Assembly: GCF_032191465.1 (NCBI RefSeq)
Contig: NZ_JAQOUE010000001.1
Span: forward strand, 62,001-126,000
Source: Candidatus Nitronereus thalassa
GTDB taxonomy: Bacteria > Nitrospirota > Nitrospiria > Nitrospirales > UBA8639
Length of the DNA stretch: 64,000 nt
Direction of reading: 5' to 3'
Position numbers and translations under genes: made by a program. Within the stretch, counting starts at the first letter, position 1. Every line of letters begins with the position of its first letter. Below, piece after piece: positions 17,373 through 24,644 of the stretch. The notes under the pieces are model-generated. The model was not told the DNA's origin. It saw only the letters and a list, made by a program, of their open reading frames with translations, and searched no databases.

Positions 17373-17717
17373 TTACAATAAAATAGCTCCAATCCATTCC
17401 ACACCTAGAGCGGTTACAATGAGGAGCGTTGCTGTCCACAAAGCGACTTTGACAGCTTTATCTGACCGAGATGGGCCGCAAGTAGCACTCTCTGCACAGG
17501 TCGCTGTGGCCTTTCCGTACACCTTCCAAAATCCTGCTCCTAAGAACCCAAGGCTAATAAGAAGGAAAAAGGGTTGATACGGAGCCAAAGCGGTCAGGTA
17601 ACTAATCCACGCACCACTAACACCTAAAAGCAGGAAGACAAAGGGTGCAATGCAGCATGTAGAGGCTAACACCGCTCCAATGAGGCCTCCGGTGGCGTAA
17701 ATTCCTTTTCCTTTCAT
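17373..17717 (-). CDS. merT: MerT-like mercury transporter
   Basis: An inner-membrane protein with three predicted helices. The first contains the vicinal Cys pair STCCIAP, and the cytoplasmic loop has a second pair, ATCAESATCGPSRS, as in characterised MerT. It imports Hg(II) received from MerP. The start chosen is the Met eight bases after GGAGG; several upstream Met codons in frame would add a non-membrane extension. It is the first gene of the operon driven by the MerR-type promoter at 17,743-17,773. No mercuric reductase follows, so imported metal must be handled otherwise or by a merA elsewhere. Confidence 0.83.
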   Translation of the reverse strand: MKGKGIYATGGLIGAVLASTCCIAPFVFLLLGVSGAWISYLTALAPYQPFFLLISLGFLGAGFWKVYGKATATCAESATCGPSRSDKAVKVALWTATLLIVTALGVEWIGAILL

Positions 17718-17742
17718 GATCATTTCCTCCATGTCTGCAATC

Positions 17743-17773
17743 ATGATAAAACCTGTAGTGACTACAGGTGCAA
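17743..17773 (-). promoter_or_regulatory. MerR-type promoter/operator for merT
   Basis: On the minus strand a -35 TTGCAC and a -10 TATCAT are separated by 19 bp, the over-long spacing typical of MerR-regulated promoters. The spacer contains a perfect dyad, ACCTGTAGT-G-ACTACAGGT (17,751-17,769). The site lies between merT and the divergent merR, so MerR probably activates merT and represses its own gene from here. Confidence 0.85.
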
Positions 17774-17795
17774 GAGATTTTTGAGGAGGAAAATT

Positions 17796-18185
17796 ATGTT
17801 GATTGGAACCCTTTCGCAAAAGACCGGATGCCATATTGAAACGATCCGGTACTATGAGCGGATAGGTCTTCTTCCAAAACCCTTGCGGACGGAAGGGGGA
17901 CGGCGAGTTTATAACAACGAGCAAATAAAACGGTTAGGGTTTATCTGTCGGAGCCGGGAATTGGGGTTTTCATTGGATGAAATTCGGACCCTTCTCCGAT
18001 TGGTTGATGGGAAAAAATATACGTGTCAAGAGGTCAAAATCATAACGGAGAACCATTTGAAAGATGTGAACAAGAAAATCACTGATCTGCGGCGGCTTCA
18101 AAAAACGCTTGCGGATATTTCTTCCCAGTGCAAAGGGGGGCAGGTTCCAGTGTGCCCTATTATTGATGTGTTATTTGAGGAATAA
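17796..18185 (+). CDS. merR: MerR-family regulator, mercury type
   Basis: A 129-residue regulator: N-terminal winged helix (IGTLSQKTGCHIETIRYYER), dimerisation helix, and three C-terminal cysteines at residues 77, 112 and 120. This spacing matches the three Hg(II)-binding cysteines of classical MerR (82, 117 and 126), including the PVCPII ending. The ATG follows GAGGAGG; an in-frame start 15 bp upstream overlaps that site. It is divergent from merT and flanks the dyad operator. Hg(II) is the likely inducer. Confidence 0.87.
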   Translation: MLIGTLSQKTGCHIETIRYYERIGLLPKPLRTEGGRRVYNNEQIKRLGFICRSRELGFSLDEIRTLLRLVDGKKYTCQEVKIITENHLKDVNKKITDLRRLQKTLADISSQCKGGQVPVCPIIDVLFEE

Positions 18186-18224
18186 TAAATAACACCCCCT
18201 TGGGGAAATGAGAACGATTTTCAA

Positions 18225-18401
18225 AGTGGGAATGATGCAAAAAGGTTCCATTCTGCAACCAATTCCTATGCTCAATGAAAACAACGGCTTCCATGTTGCA
18301 CAAACCAGTTGCAAAAATATCTGATGAAAATTTAGGTCAGGTTGCCATCTCAAGACAGGTCGCTAAGCGTACATTTTCGCAGGAATACGCGTAGTACCCA
18401 A
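18225..18401 (-). repeat. Right end of the mer cassette (long end, about 175 bp)
   Basis: Read on the minus strand from 18,401, the terminal GGGTACTACGCGTATTCCTG repeat continues into a segment homologous to 22,176-22,352. Shared landmarks include TTGCAACTGG, TGTGCAACA, GTTGTTTTCATTGA and several TGCAAC boxes at similar spacing. Both copies also hold a short open frame encoding a similar FLQL..CAT....LFSL peptide (here 18,171-18,353). The boxes look like multiple transposase-binding sites of one element end. Confidence 0.7.
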
Positions 18402-18545
18402 TGTTGGCTCTTACCCTTTTTGAGGTGAAGCGGTCAGAAAACATTTAGAATTCAAAAAATTCCCTTTTATTCTAAATTTAATTATTTGAAGTAGCTAAGA
18501 TTTGATCGTACAGCTATCCTTCCTCACACAATTAAAATGAATAAA

Positions 18546-19160
18546 TCACGACCGAGGCATCATATTTTCCCGCTCGTAGCGAGCATCGCTTAAGATCGTA
18601 AGACCTCCTCTCAAAACGACCAGGATAATTAGAGTGCCGATCAACAAGTCAGGCATTCGAGAATCAAGAACGTATACCAAGATGCCCCCAAGAATAACGC
18701 CGGTATTCGCAATCACATCGTTCCTCGAGAAAATCCAGCTGGCACGCATATGGATTTCACCATCCCGGTGTTTTGAAATTAGGGCTAGGCATAATATATT
18801 TGCGATCAAAGCGAGGATGCTGACACTGATCATGTAGAGTGGTTCCGGCTCGCTTCCCCAGATCAAGCGGCGTATGATCTCTATGGCAACACCCAATGCC
18901 AATACGATCTGAAAAATTTCGCTCAATAATGCTGCACGTATCTTTATGCCAGTCACTTTGCCCACCGCATAAAGGCCGAGAGCGTATACGGCTGCATCCG
19001 ACAGCATATCCAGAGAATCCGCAATTAGTCCAGTTGATTCTGCGATGATTCCCGTAATGATCTCTGCAACGAACATTGAAGCGTTAATTGCCAAAAGAGT
19101 CCAGAGGACACGGCTCTGCTCCCTAGATTCGAGTTTTACCGAACAATCGCAATCTGACAT
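18546..19160 (-). CDS. Short CDF-family cation transporter
   Basis: A 204-residue membrane protein with about six helices and the cation diffusion facilitator signatures: DSLDMLSDAAVYAL in helix 2 and SRNDVIANTGVI in helix 5, which supply the metal-site Asp/Asn residues. It lacks the cytoplasmic C-terminal domain of full CDF proteins, as in the short group found with heavy-metal genes. Cys residues near the N-terminus (MSDCDCSVK) may help bind metal. It probably exports a divalent cation using protons; the metal is unknown. Confidence 0.8.
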   Translation of the reverse strand: MSDCDCSVKLESREQSRVLWTLLAINASMFVAEIITGIIAESTGLIADSLDMLSDAAVYALGLYAVGKVTGIKIRAALLSEIFQIVLALGVAIEIIRRLIWGSEPEPLYMISVSILALIANILCLALISKHRDGEIHMRASWIFSRNDVIANTGVILGGILVYVLDSRMPDLLIGTLIILVVLRGGLTILSDARYERENMMPRS

Positions 19161-19261
19161 AGGCTACAGCATCGTTTTAGCGTGCATCGCAAGCTCACTA
19201 TGCAATGAGAAAATTTTTTCACCTATTAACTAGTGGTAAAATCCTTAAACAGGGTTCCCAA

Positions 19262-19441
19262 TCACATCTCTGCCAACTCACCTGCACGAATTTTTTTCAC
19301 TAATGTGTTCCAGGCCTCTTTGTTTAGCTTCGTCAAATTCCCTTCTTCTCCAATTAAAACTTCTTCTGAACGTTGGTTGAGAACAACTTCAGGACATGCT
19401 CCACATGCTGGACATAATGAAACTCGCTTTGAGTCGCTCAT
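19262..19441 (-). CDS. 59-residue CPxCGxCP protein coupled to merR2
   Basis: A small protein beginning MSDSKRVSLCPACGACPEVV, with three closely spaced cysteines, followed by a mostly helical basic/acidic segment ending GELAEM. The start has AAAGGAGGG at good spacing, and its ATG overlaps the stop of the upstream MerR gene (ATGA), so the two are translationally coupled. The CPxCGxC cluster suggests metal binding; it may be a metal sink or chaperone controlled by the neighbouring regulator. No named family is recognised. Confidence 0.7.
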   Translation of the reverse strand: MSDSKRVSLCPACGACPEVVLNQRSEEVLIGEEGNLTKLNKEAWNTLVKKIRAGELAEM

Positions 19442-19866
19442 CTCATGACCCTCCTTTGTTTAGGTTTACGTTGTATTTTGGGGCAAATAGCTGATCCGCT
19501 TGGTTTGAAATCCGGTGGACACTTCTGACGCATGGCACCCACGAGCTTCTTTTCGATTTCTTTCAAGTCGGCAATCTTCCGACGAAGTCCTTGAAGGCTT
19601 TGCTTGAGTGTGTGTTGCACATGGCCGCATGGACAATGTCCCCGGTCAGCCAGGTCTAAGAAGGTTTTAATATCCTTTAGCGTGAGCCCAAGGGTTTGGG
19701 CTTTCTTTATAAACATCAGACGGTCAATTATGGGGAACGCATAAGTCCGATATCCTGCTGAAGTGCGTACTGGTTGGGGAAGCAATCTTACCTCCTCATA
19801 GTATCGGATGGTTTTTATGGGTACCCCCGCCTGTTTAGCGATAGTTCCAATGAATAAAGTCTTCAT
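19438..19866 (-). CDS. MerR-family metal-responsive regulator
   Basis: A 142-residue MerR protein: N-terminal helix-turn-helix (IGTIAKQAGVPIKTIRYYEE), coiled dimer helix, and metal-site cysteines in RGHCPCGHVQ, QKCPPDF and AICPKIQ. The CPCGHV pattern is typical of Zn/Cd/Pb/Hg-type regulators rather than CueR. It is preceded by its own 19-bp-spaced MerR promoter, implying autoregulation. The effector metal cannot be settled from sequence. Confidence 0.83.
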   Translation of the reverse strand: MKTLFIGTIAKQAGVPIKTIRYYEEVRLLPQPVRTSAGYRTYAFPIIDRLMFIKKAQTLGLTLKDIKTFLDLADRGHCPCGHVQHTLKQSLQGLRRKIADLKEIEKKLVGAMRQKCPPDFKPSGSAICPKIQRKPKQRRVMR

Positions 19867-19875
19867 ATTTTTGTA

Positions 19876-19906
19876 GTATAAACCCTCCAGCTAAGTGGAG
19901 AGTCAA
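19876..19906 (-). promoter_or_regulatory. MerR-type promoter of the second merR
   Basis: On the minus strand TTGACT (-35) and TTATAC (-10) are 19 bp apart, with the dyad CTCCA-cttagc-TGGAG between them and a following GGGT, much like ZntR/PbrR operators. The -10 ends about 10 bp before the start codon, so the transcript has a very short leader or none. Confidence 0.8.
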
Positions 19907-20000
19907 GGGCGATTTGGAAAATAATTTTCCCGAGGGTTTCGACATAGATTGAATTGGACTCCTTCATTTTTCCTTGCGGAAGCAGCGTTGCGGGAATATA

Positions 20001-20372
20001 ATGAAAAACAATATGAGAAACTCACGAAGAATTTTAATAGTGTTTCTTGTTGGTCTCTTTCTTTCCCTCAGCTTCAATGCCTATGCTTGCCTTGTTCCGA
20101 TTTATGGCGGCATGAAAGTGAGCCACGGGAGTGATTGCACCACCCCGGGGGAAGAACCAGCTTCGCAATTTTGTCAGGGGTTTAAATCCCTCGCGGTCCA
20201 ATCCGGACCGGATATTTCCTCTCCAGACATTCCAAATTTGGTACTTGCTGAGAAAGTTCCTTTTTTCTTTCCCGGTTTTGTTACGAGTAGTCAATTCTTC
20301 CCCATAGCTACAAGAGGGCAAGTTGTGCCCCCGAAGGATACTCTTGTCCTCAATTCAGTTTTTCGTATTTGA
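20001..20372 (+). CDS. Small exported protein of unknown function
   Basis: From the Met at 20,001 the product has a clear signal peptide (hydrophobic core ILIVFLVGLFLSLSF, then AYAC). The mature part of about 95 residues has Cys residues (SDCTTPGEE and FCQGFKS) and no known domain. An in-frame start 27 bp upstream is less likely since it only adds charged residues. It precedes a TolC-type gene in the same direction, so it may be a periplasmic accessory of a metal efflux system. Function unknown. Confidence 0.6.
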   Translation: MKNNMRNSRRILIVFLVGLFLSLSFNAYACLVPIYGGMKVSHGSDCTTPGEEPASQFCQGFKSLAVQSGPDISSPDIPNLVLAEKVPFFFPGFVTSSQFFPIATRGQVVPPKDTLVLNSVFRI

Positions 20373-20526
20373 TACCCTCCTCGTTTTCCCTTCACACCCC
20401 TAATTGTTTGAGTTAACAGATTACAAGCCAATCTTTCTGTTGTATCAGGAAAGATTTTCGAGGCTAGGTTTCTCTTTTCCCCAGTTTTTCAAGGTGGAGA
20501 AGAGCTGGGTCGGATTGGAGCATCAT

Positions 20527-22164
20527 ATGAAACTAGTACAAAGAATTTGCTGGAAGTGTTTGTTGCTCAGCACCTTTTTTCTTGGACTGTCTTGGCCCAT
20601 CTCGGCAGGGGCTCAGATTTCAAGCAACGAGATCATACAACTTGGTCCACTCATTCAAGAGGCGCTTCAAAACAATCCGGAATTGGTAGCGGAACAAGCC
20701 CTGGTTGAAGCGATGATTGAGCGGGTTCCGCAAAGCAAATCTTTGGAGGATCCCGAATTAACTCTTCGCCTATGGAATACACCAAACTCATTGGATGTGA
20801 CACGGTCGGACAGAACCATCATTGGACTCGGCCAACAATTTCCTTATCCCGGTACCTTATCTCAGCAGGAACACATTGCTGAGAAAGTGGTGGAACAAGC
20901 TGAACAACGCTTGGCGGGGAAGAAACGCGAAATTATTGCGGCAGTGAAGGTAGCTTACTATGAATTGTTTTATGCCCACCAAGCCATTGAGATTCATCAT
21001 CAGGAGGCCAAGCGTCTCAAGCAATTTTTTGATGCGGCGACAGCCAAATTCCGTGTTGGCAAAGGGACCCAAGTGGATGTATTAAAAGCTCAAGTCGAAC
21101 AGTCGAAGTGGTTTCAGCACCTTCCAATTCTTGAACAGCAAAAGCAGACAGCTCGGGCGCACCTCAACACGATGTTAAATCGTGATGCTGAGGCTTCGTT
21201 GGGGGTCCCCCTCGAACCGATGAGTGAGCCAAAGCCCCTTTCATGGGAGCATCTTCAAAACCAAGCTGTTCAGCAGCGGCCGGAAATCCTCGAAGCTGGG
21301 TTGGCAGTGCAGCAATTCGATTCCACGATCAAACTGGCAGAACTCCAAACCTATCCCCACCTTCGCGTGGAGGCGCAGCGCTGGCTGAACCGCAATGAAG
21401 AAGATGGATTCGGCGGCATTGTGTCCATCAACCTTCCGTTTGCCTTTTGGACGAAGCCCAAAATTGAAGTGGAGTTATTAAAAGTTCAAAAAGAAATGAC
21501 GAGCGCTCACAATGCTGTTTTTGTAGCGAGGGCGTCCTTAAACTCCCTCACAGGAAAGCCTTTGGAAACACAATTTAAGATTCAAGGAAGCTTTAAATCA
21601 TGGTCCGAAGATATGAATCTCAATACCCTGATCACACAAGCCCTTCACCAACATCCCACCCGAGAGAAATTTCAGAAACTCCTCGCGCAAGCCCAACAAC
21701 GTCTTAGGGAAGAAAAACTCACACGGGTTCCCAATGTCACTCTCAGCGGCTCCTATGAACGCGATGCGGGACGTGAGTCCTTCTTAGGAGGGCTGACCGT
21801 GCCTCTTCCCCTTTGGTATCAGCGTGAGGGAGAAATTGCTAATGCGTTAGGCACACAACATGAAATCGAAGCAGATCTTTTAAAATGGAAAAACGACACC
21901 ATGAAAGAAGTGACTCAGAACTTCCATCAGTCACAGGCTAATGCGGCGCAAATCAATACCTATAAAAAAGGCCTTCTCAAACAAGCAGAAGAAGCCGTAC
22001 GAATTGCCCGAGTCAGTTTTCAATATGGCCAAGCGAGTCTTCTGGAAATGCTAGATGCGCAACGTGTTCTATGGCACACCATCCTGGAGTACACAAAAGC
22101 TCAATACGACCTTTCAATTGCCCTTACGGAACTTGAGCGGTCAATAGGTGGGGAAATCTTGTGA
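20527..22164 (+). CDS. TolC/CzcC-type outer-membrane efflux protein
   Basis: The 545-residue product starts with a signal peptide (MKLVQRICWKCLLLSTFFLG). Two OEP repeats follow, each with long coiled-coil helices and a characteristic FR.GKGTQVDVLKAQVEQ / FQYGQASLLEMLDAQR motif about 330 residues apart. TolC-type trimers form the outer-membrane duct of RND metal pumps. The Met at 20,527 is chosen because upstream codons precede the signal peptide. No membrane-fusion or RND pump gene follows; instead a repeat-bounded element starts 12 bp after the stop. The partner pump must be elsewhere or lost. Confidence 0.85.
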   Translation: MKLVQRICWKCLLLSTFFLGLSWPISAGAQISSNEIIQLGPLIQEALQNNPELVAEQALVEAMIERVPQSKSLEDPELTLRLWNTPNSLDVTRSDRTIIGLGQQFPYPGTLSQQEHIAEKVVEQAEQRLAGKKREIIAAVKVAYYELFYAHQAIEIHHQEAKRLKQFFDAATAKFRVGKGTQVDVLKAQVEQSKWFQHLPILEQQKQTARAHLNTMLNRDAEASLGVPLEPMSEPKPLSWEHLQNQAVQQRPEILEAGLAVQQFDSTIKLAELQTYPHLRVEAQRWLNRNEEDGFGGIVSINLPFAFWTKPKIEVELLKVQKEMTSAHNAVFVARASLNSLTGKPLETQFKIQGSFKSWSEDMNLNTLITQALHQHPTREKFQKLLAQAQQRLREEKLTRVPNVTLSGSYERDAGRESFLGGLTVPLPLWYQREGEIANALGTQHEIEADLLKWKNDTMKEVTQNFHQSQANAAQINTYKKGLLKQAEEAVRIARVSFQYGQASLLEMLDAQRVLWHTILEYTKAQYDLSIALTELERSIGGEIL

Positions 22165-22175
22165 TCTTTATATAA

Positions 22176-22352
22176 TTAGGGTACTACGCGTATTCTGGAG
22201 AAATTGTACGCTTAGAAACGGATCTAGAGATGGAGCCCAGACCCAATTTTTATCGGATCTTTCTGCAACTGGGTTGTGCAACAACGAACCTGTTGTTTTC
22301 ATTGAAGAGTAAAGTCAGTTGCAATAAGGATCAGTTTTGCAACATCTCTTTA
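22176..22352 (+). repeat. Long end of the DUF3147 unit
   Basis: Homologous to the minus strand of 18,225-18,401 over about 175 bp with substitutions and small gaps. It includes GGGTACTACGCGTATTC, GAGATGG, CTGCAACTGG, TGTGCAACA and GTTGTTTTCATTGA. The spaced TGCAAC/GTTGCA words at matching positions in both copies suggest protein-binding sites. Confidence 0.7.
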
Positions 22353-22391
22353 TTTTCCAGGGGTAGCTCGACCCCTTTGTTAGAAGGAAGC

Positions 22392-22742
22392 TTACAGTTT
22401 GACTCCAAAGTGATCGAGCACGGTGACCATTAGCCAATAGCAGAGAACCGTTAAACTGATACTCATTGCCATGCTCAGATAAAAATTTACTCCAGCTTTG
22501 AGCAATAACGGTAACACAAGAAATAGTGGCAAGGAGGCTAATACGAGCCAAAAGATACTGTTGGAGAGTGCGGTGATTTTTAAAGCGTCTCGTGTATCGA
22601 TATACAGCCACATCATCGCAAGGACCGAAACAAGTGGTGCAGAGGCCAAAATCGCACCAATGAATGAACTGCGTTTCGATATTTCGGATATGAGAACAAT
22701 CAGGAGCGTGGTGATGATGAGCTTTATAATGTAATAGGACAA
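22392..22742 (-). CDS. DUF3147-family membrane protein
   Basis: A 116-residue protein with four predicted transmembrane helices, matching the DUF3147 pattern: an early RSSFIGAILASAPLVS motif, an aspartate/arginine turn (YIDTRDALKI) and a C-terminal hydrophobic pair. The family has no assigned function, though it recurs near metal and efflux genes. It is the only gene in its repeat-bounded unit. Confidence 0.75.
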   Translation of the reverse strand: MSYYIIKLIITTLLIVLISEISKRSSFIGAILASAPLVSVLAMMWLYIDTRDALKITALSNSIFWLVLASLPLFLVLPLLLKAGVNFYLSMAMSISLTVLCYWLMVTVLDHFGVKL

Positions 22743-22789
22743 GGTAAAATTCCTTTAAAAAATAGAGTCTACCAAAAACAGGAAACCCT

Positions 22790-22827
22790 TACCGTACATT
22801 TTCACACCAAAACGCGTAGCACCCTAA
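22790..22827 (-). repeat. Short end of the DUF3147 unit
   Basis: On the minus strand it reads TTAGGGTGCTACGCGTTTTG followed by GTGTGAAAATGTACGGT. About three quarters of the positions match the other three ends over 34 bp. Confidence 0.6.
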
Positions 22828-23018
22828 CCACCAAAGTTTGGATTCCTGAATTCTCCATTGGCCTCTCAATTATTGCTTTTACGAAAACCAAAAATTGGAA
22901 AACCTACAAAATCAATAGGTTACACAGAAAAAGGCCCATTGGATTTTTGGTTTTCAGAGAATAAAGGCAAAAGCAAAAATAGAAAACCAAGCTGGGACAA
23001 ACTGCATGTCCGCTTTGT

Positions 23019-23045
23019 GGTGAGTTCAACCGGTCGCTGCAACAC
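23019..23045 (+). repeat. IS30-family left inverted repeat
   Basis: Reads GGTGAGTTCAACCGGTCGCT then GCAACAC. It pairs with 24,219-24,245 at 20 of 27 positions. Confidence 0.85.
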
Positions 23046-24186
23046 AGGCATGGAATTTCTCTGCTGGTGTTTCGTAGTCTAAAGTTTTTCTCGGGCGTTC
23101 GTTCAATTGCCGAGCCACTGTATTCAGCTGGGCTTGCGTGTGTCTGGATAAGTCGGTTCCCTTGGGAAGGTACTGCCTGAGCAGTCGGTTCGTATTCTCA
23201 TTGGATCCCCGTTGCCACGGACTCTTCGGATCACAAAAGTATACGGCAATATCCGTGGCAAGGGTGAAATGCTGATGCTTCGCCATCTCGGTGCCTCGGT
23301 CCCAGGTCAACGATTGATACAGTTCGGTGGGGAGGCGCTGGGCATGCTTAATGAGGGCCGCCGCCACGGTTTCCGCATCCTTCTTTTCTATTTTGGCCAA
23401 CATGACATACCGCGAATGGCGCTCAACTAACGTCGCAATATAACTGTTGTGGGTTCCGCCAATGAGGTCGCCTTCCCAATGCCCAGGGACCGCACGATCT
23501 TCGACCGAGGCGGGCCGGTCCTTAATCGAGACGGCATTGGTGATTTTCCCCAATCCTTGGCGCTTCAGACTCGCATGCTTCGATCGGCGAATGGCTCGTT
23601 GGGTTCGGAGACAGGCCTGCAGTTCCTTTTTCAAGACGCCTCTCGCCTGAATATACAGACTGCGATAGATGGTTTCGTGGGACACGCGTTCGTGTTCTCG
23701 ATCAGGATGTTGTCTCTTCAACCACCCAGCGATTTGCTGGGGGGACCACTGCTGTTGCAGTTTGGCCGCAACCACTTTTGCTAAAGAGCGACGGCGAGCA
23801 AGCTTGCAGCGTTTGGGTCGGTGAGCGCGATCCCAGGCGGCTTGATCTGCTGCCGAAGCTCGATAGCTATCATACCCCCCATTGCGAGTGAGTTCACGAC
23901 TAATCGTTGAGGGCGATCGTTTGATCTGAAGAGCAATGCCGCGAATAGATTGCTTCCTGGCGACCCCACGGGAAATCTCTTCGCGTTCCGACAAGCTCAG
24001 GGCGAATCGTGACCGCTTTCTCGTGGGAGGGCGAATTCCCCCGCTCGACGCAAGAATAGGATAAATCGAGGAGGACTCTCTCTCAAAGAGGCGGCCAATT
24101 GAACTCATGGATTCGCCATGCTGCCATCGATCCCAAATGTCCGCTCGCTGTTCAGCACTAAAGTAAATGCGGGTTCGGTGTTTCAT
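23026..24186 (-). CDS. IS30-family transposase
   Basis: The N-terminal helix-turn-helix region is duplicated (HGESMSSIGRLFERE and QSIRGIALQIKRSPSTISRE). A DDE core follows: GHWEGDLIGG (Asp), LTWDRGTEM (Asp) and QRGSNENTNRLLRQYLPKGT (Glu), the IS30 arrangement. At about 386 residues it has normal length without internal stops. The ATG at 24,186, seven bases after GGAG, is preferred to a GTG six bases earlier. Probably active or recently so. Confidence 0.92.
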   Translation of the reverse strand: MKHRTRIYFSAEQRADIWDRWQHGESMSSIGRLFERESSSIYPILASSGGIRPPTRKRSRFALSLSEREEISRGVARKQSIRGIALQIKRSPSTISRELTRNGGYDSYRASAADQAAWDRAHRPKRCKLARRRSLAKVVAAKLQQQWSPQQIAGWLKRQHPDREHERVSHETIYRSLYIQARGVLKKELQACLRTQRAIRRSKHASLKRQGLGKITNAVSIKDRPASVEDRAVPGHWEGDLIGGTHNSYIATLVERHSRYVMLAKIEKKDAETVAAALIKHAQRLPTELYQSLTWDRGTEMAKHQHFTLATDIAVYFCDPKSPWQRGSNENTNRLLRQYLPKGTDLSRHTQAQLNTVARQLNERPRKTLDYETPAEKFHACVAATG

Positions 24187-24218
24187 CGTCACACTCCATC
24201 TCTAGAAGATAAGATAAA

Positions 24219-24245
24219 GTGTTGCGTTGATCAATTGAACTCACC
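24219..24245 (-). repeat. IS30-family right inverted repeat
   Basis: The minus strand reads GGTGAGTTCAATTGATCAAC then GCAACAC. It lies 33 bp upstream of the transposase start and may also host its promoter. Confidence 0.85.
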
Positions 24246-24644
24246 GTCGGTAGCGGTCGGAGAACGAAAACTCTGCGATGACGTCAAACGAATTGTTATA
24301 TTACTAGACCGCCTCCAAATGACTAGTCTTTCCTCGATGCTGTCTTAAATCACGCTATGTAACAGAATATCGTAGTCGATTACATTAAGATCAAAGGAGA
24401 AAGGAGTCCAGCCCAATTCCCAGAAATAGATCTAAAACAGGTTTTTTCCCGAACAGGGTCTTGGCGAGAACCACCCAAGTCGTTGAGAAAGGTTGTGGGT
24501 CGTAGAGGGATCGAAGCCGTGGCCTGCGCTGATTAAGTGTTAGTCGAAGGATTAAATAGTTGAGTAAAGGACTCGATCCACCGTATGGAAGTGCCCCATT
24601 GCGCAATTCAATAGTCTGTGTTATACATTAAGTATAATTAAATA
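24246..24644. other. Gene-free stretch between the IS and the phage-like module
   Basis: No convincing gene on either strand. The right end is A+T-rich with a consensus -10 (TATAAT, 24,633-24,638) that could serve the structured segment downstream; its -35 (TTCAAT) is weak and the spacing long. An attachment site of the serine-recombinase element could lie here but was not recognised. Confidence 0.45.

Larger units (their letters stand above)
16374..18401. mobile_element. Inverted-repeat-bounded mer-like cassette without transposase
   Basis: Imperfect terminal inverted repeats of about 38 bp face each other at 16,374 and 18,401 (34 of the inner 37 positions pair, starting GGGTACTACGCGTATTCCTG). 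Between them are a cupredoxin, a GDCCVxC protein, merP, merT and merR, and no transposase. The cupredoxin stop codon lies inside the left repeat. The immediate flanks share only a weak TGT. The same end sequences bound a second unit at 22,176-22,827, so this is best read as a non-autonomous, trans-mobilised passenger element. Its class was not identified. Confidence 0.6.
22176..22827. mobile_element. Second inverted-repeat-bounded unit carrying DUF3147
   Basis: Terminal repeats starting TTAGGGTACTACGCGTATTC (left) and, on the other strand, TTAGGGTGCTACGCGTTTTG (right) enclose a single gene, with no transposase. The left end is the 175-bp long type and the right end the 38-bp short type, the same pair as in the mer cassette but in opposite orientation. 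No target duplication is evident. It begins 12 bp after the tolC-type gene. Confidence 0.55.
23019..24245 (-). mobile_element. Complete IS30-family insertion sequence
   Basis: A 1,227-bp element with 27-bp imperfect inverted repeats (GGTGAGTTCAAC...GCAACAC at the left, the complement at the right, 20 of 27 positions matching) around one transposase gene. A 2-bp GT appears on both sides, fitting the short duplications of the IS30 family. The transposase stop codon lies within the left repeat. It looks intact. Confidence 0.88.

Noticed and set aside
22230-22433. 67-codon frame inside the long repeat end
   Set aside because: It was not listed as a gene because the matching peptide at 18,171-18,353 may only reflect DNA conservation of the element end; it is recorded as a finding instead.
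22858-23082. 74-codon plus-strand frame left of the IS
   Set aside because: It runs into the IS30-family inverted repeat and has no ribosome site or domain.
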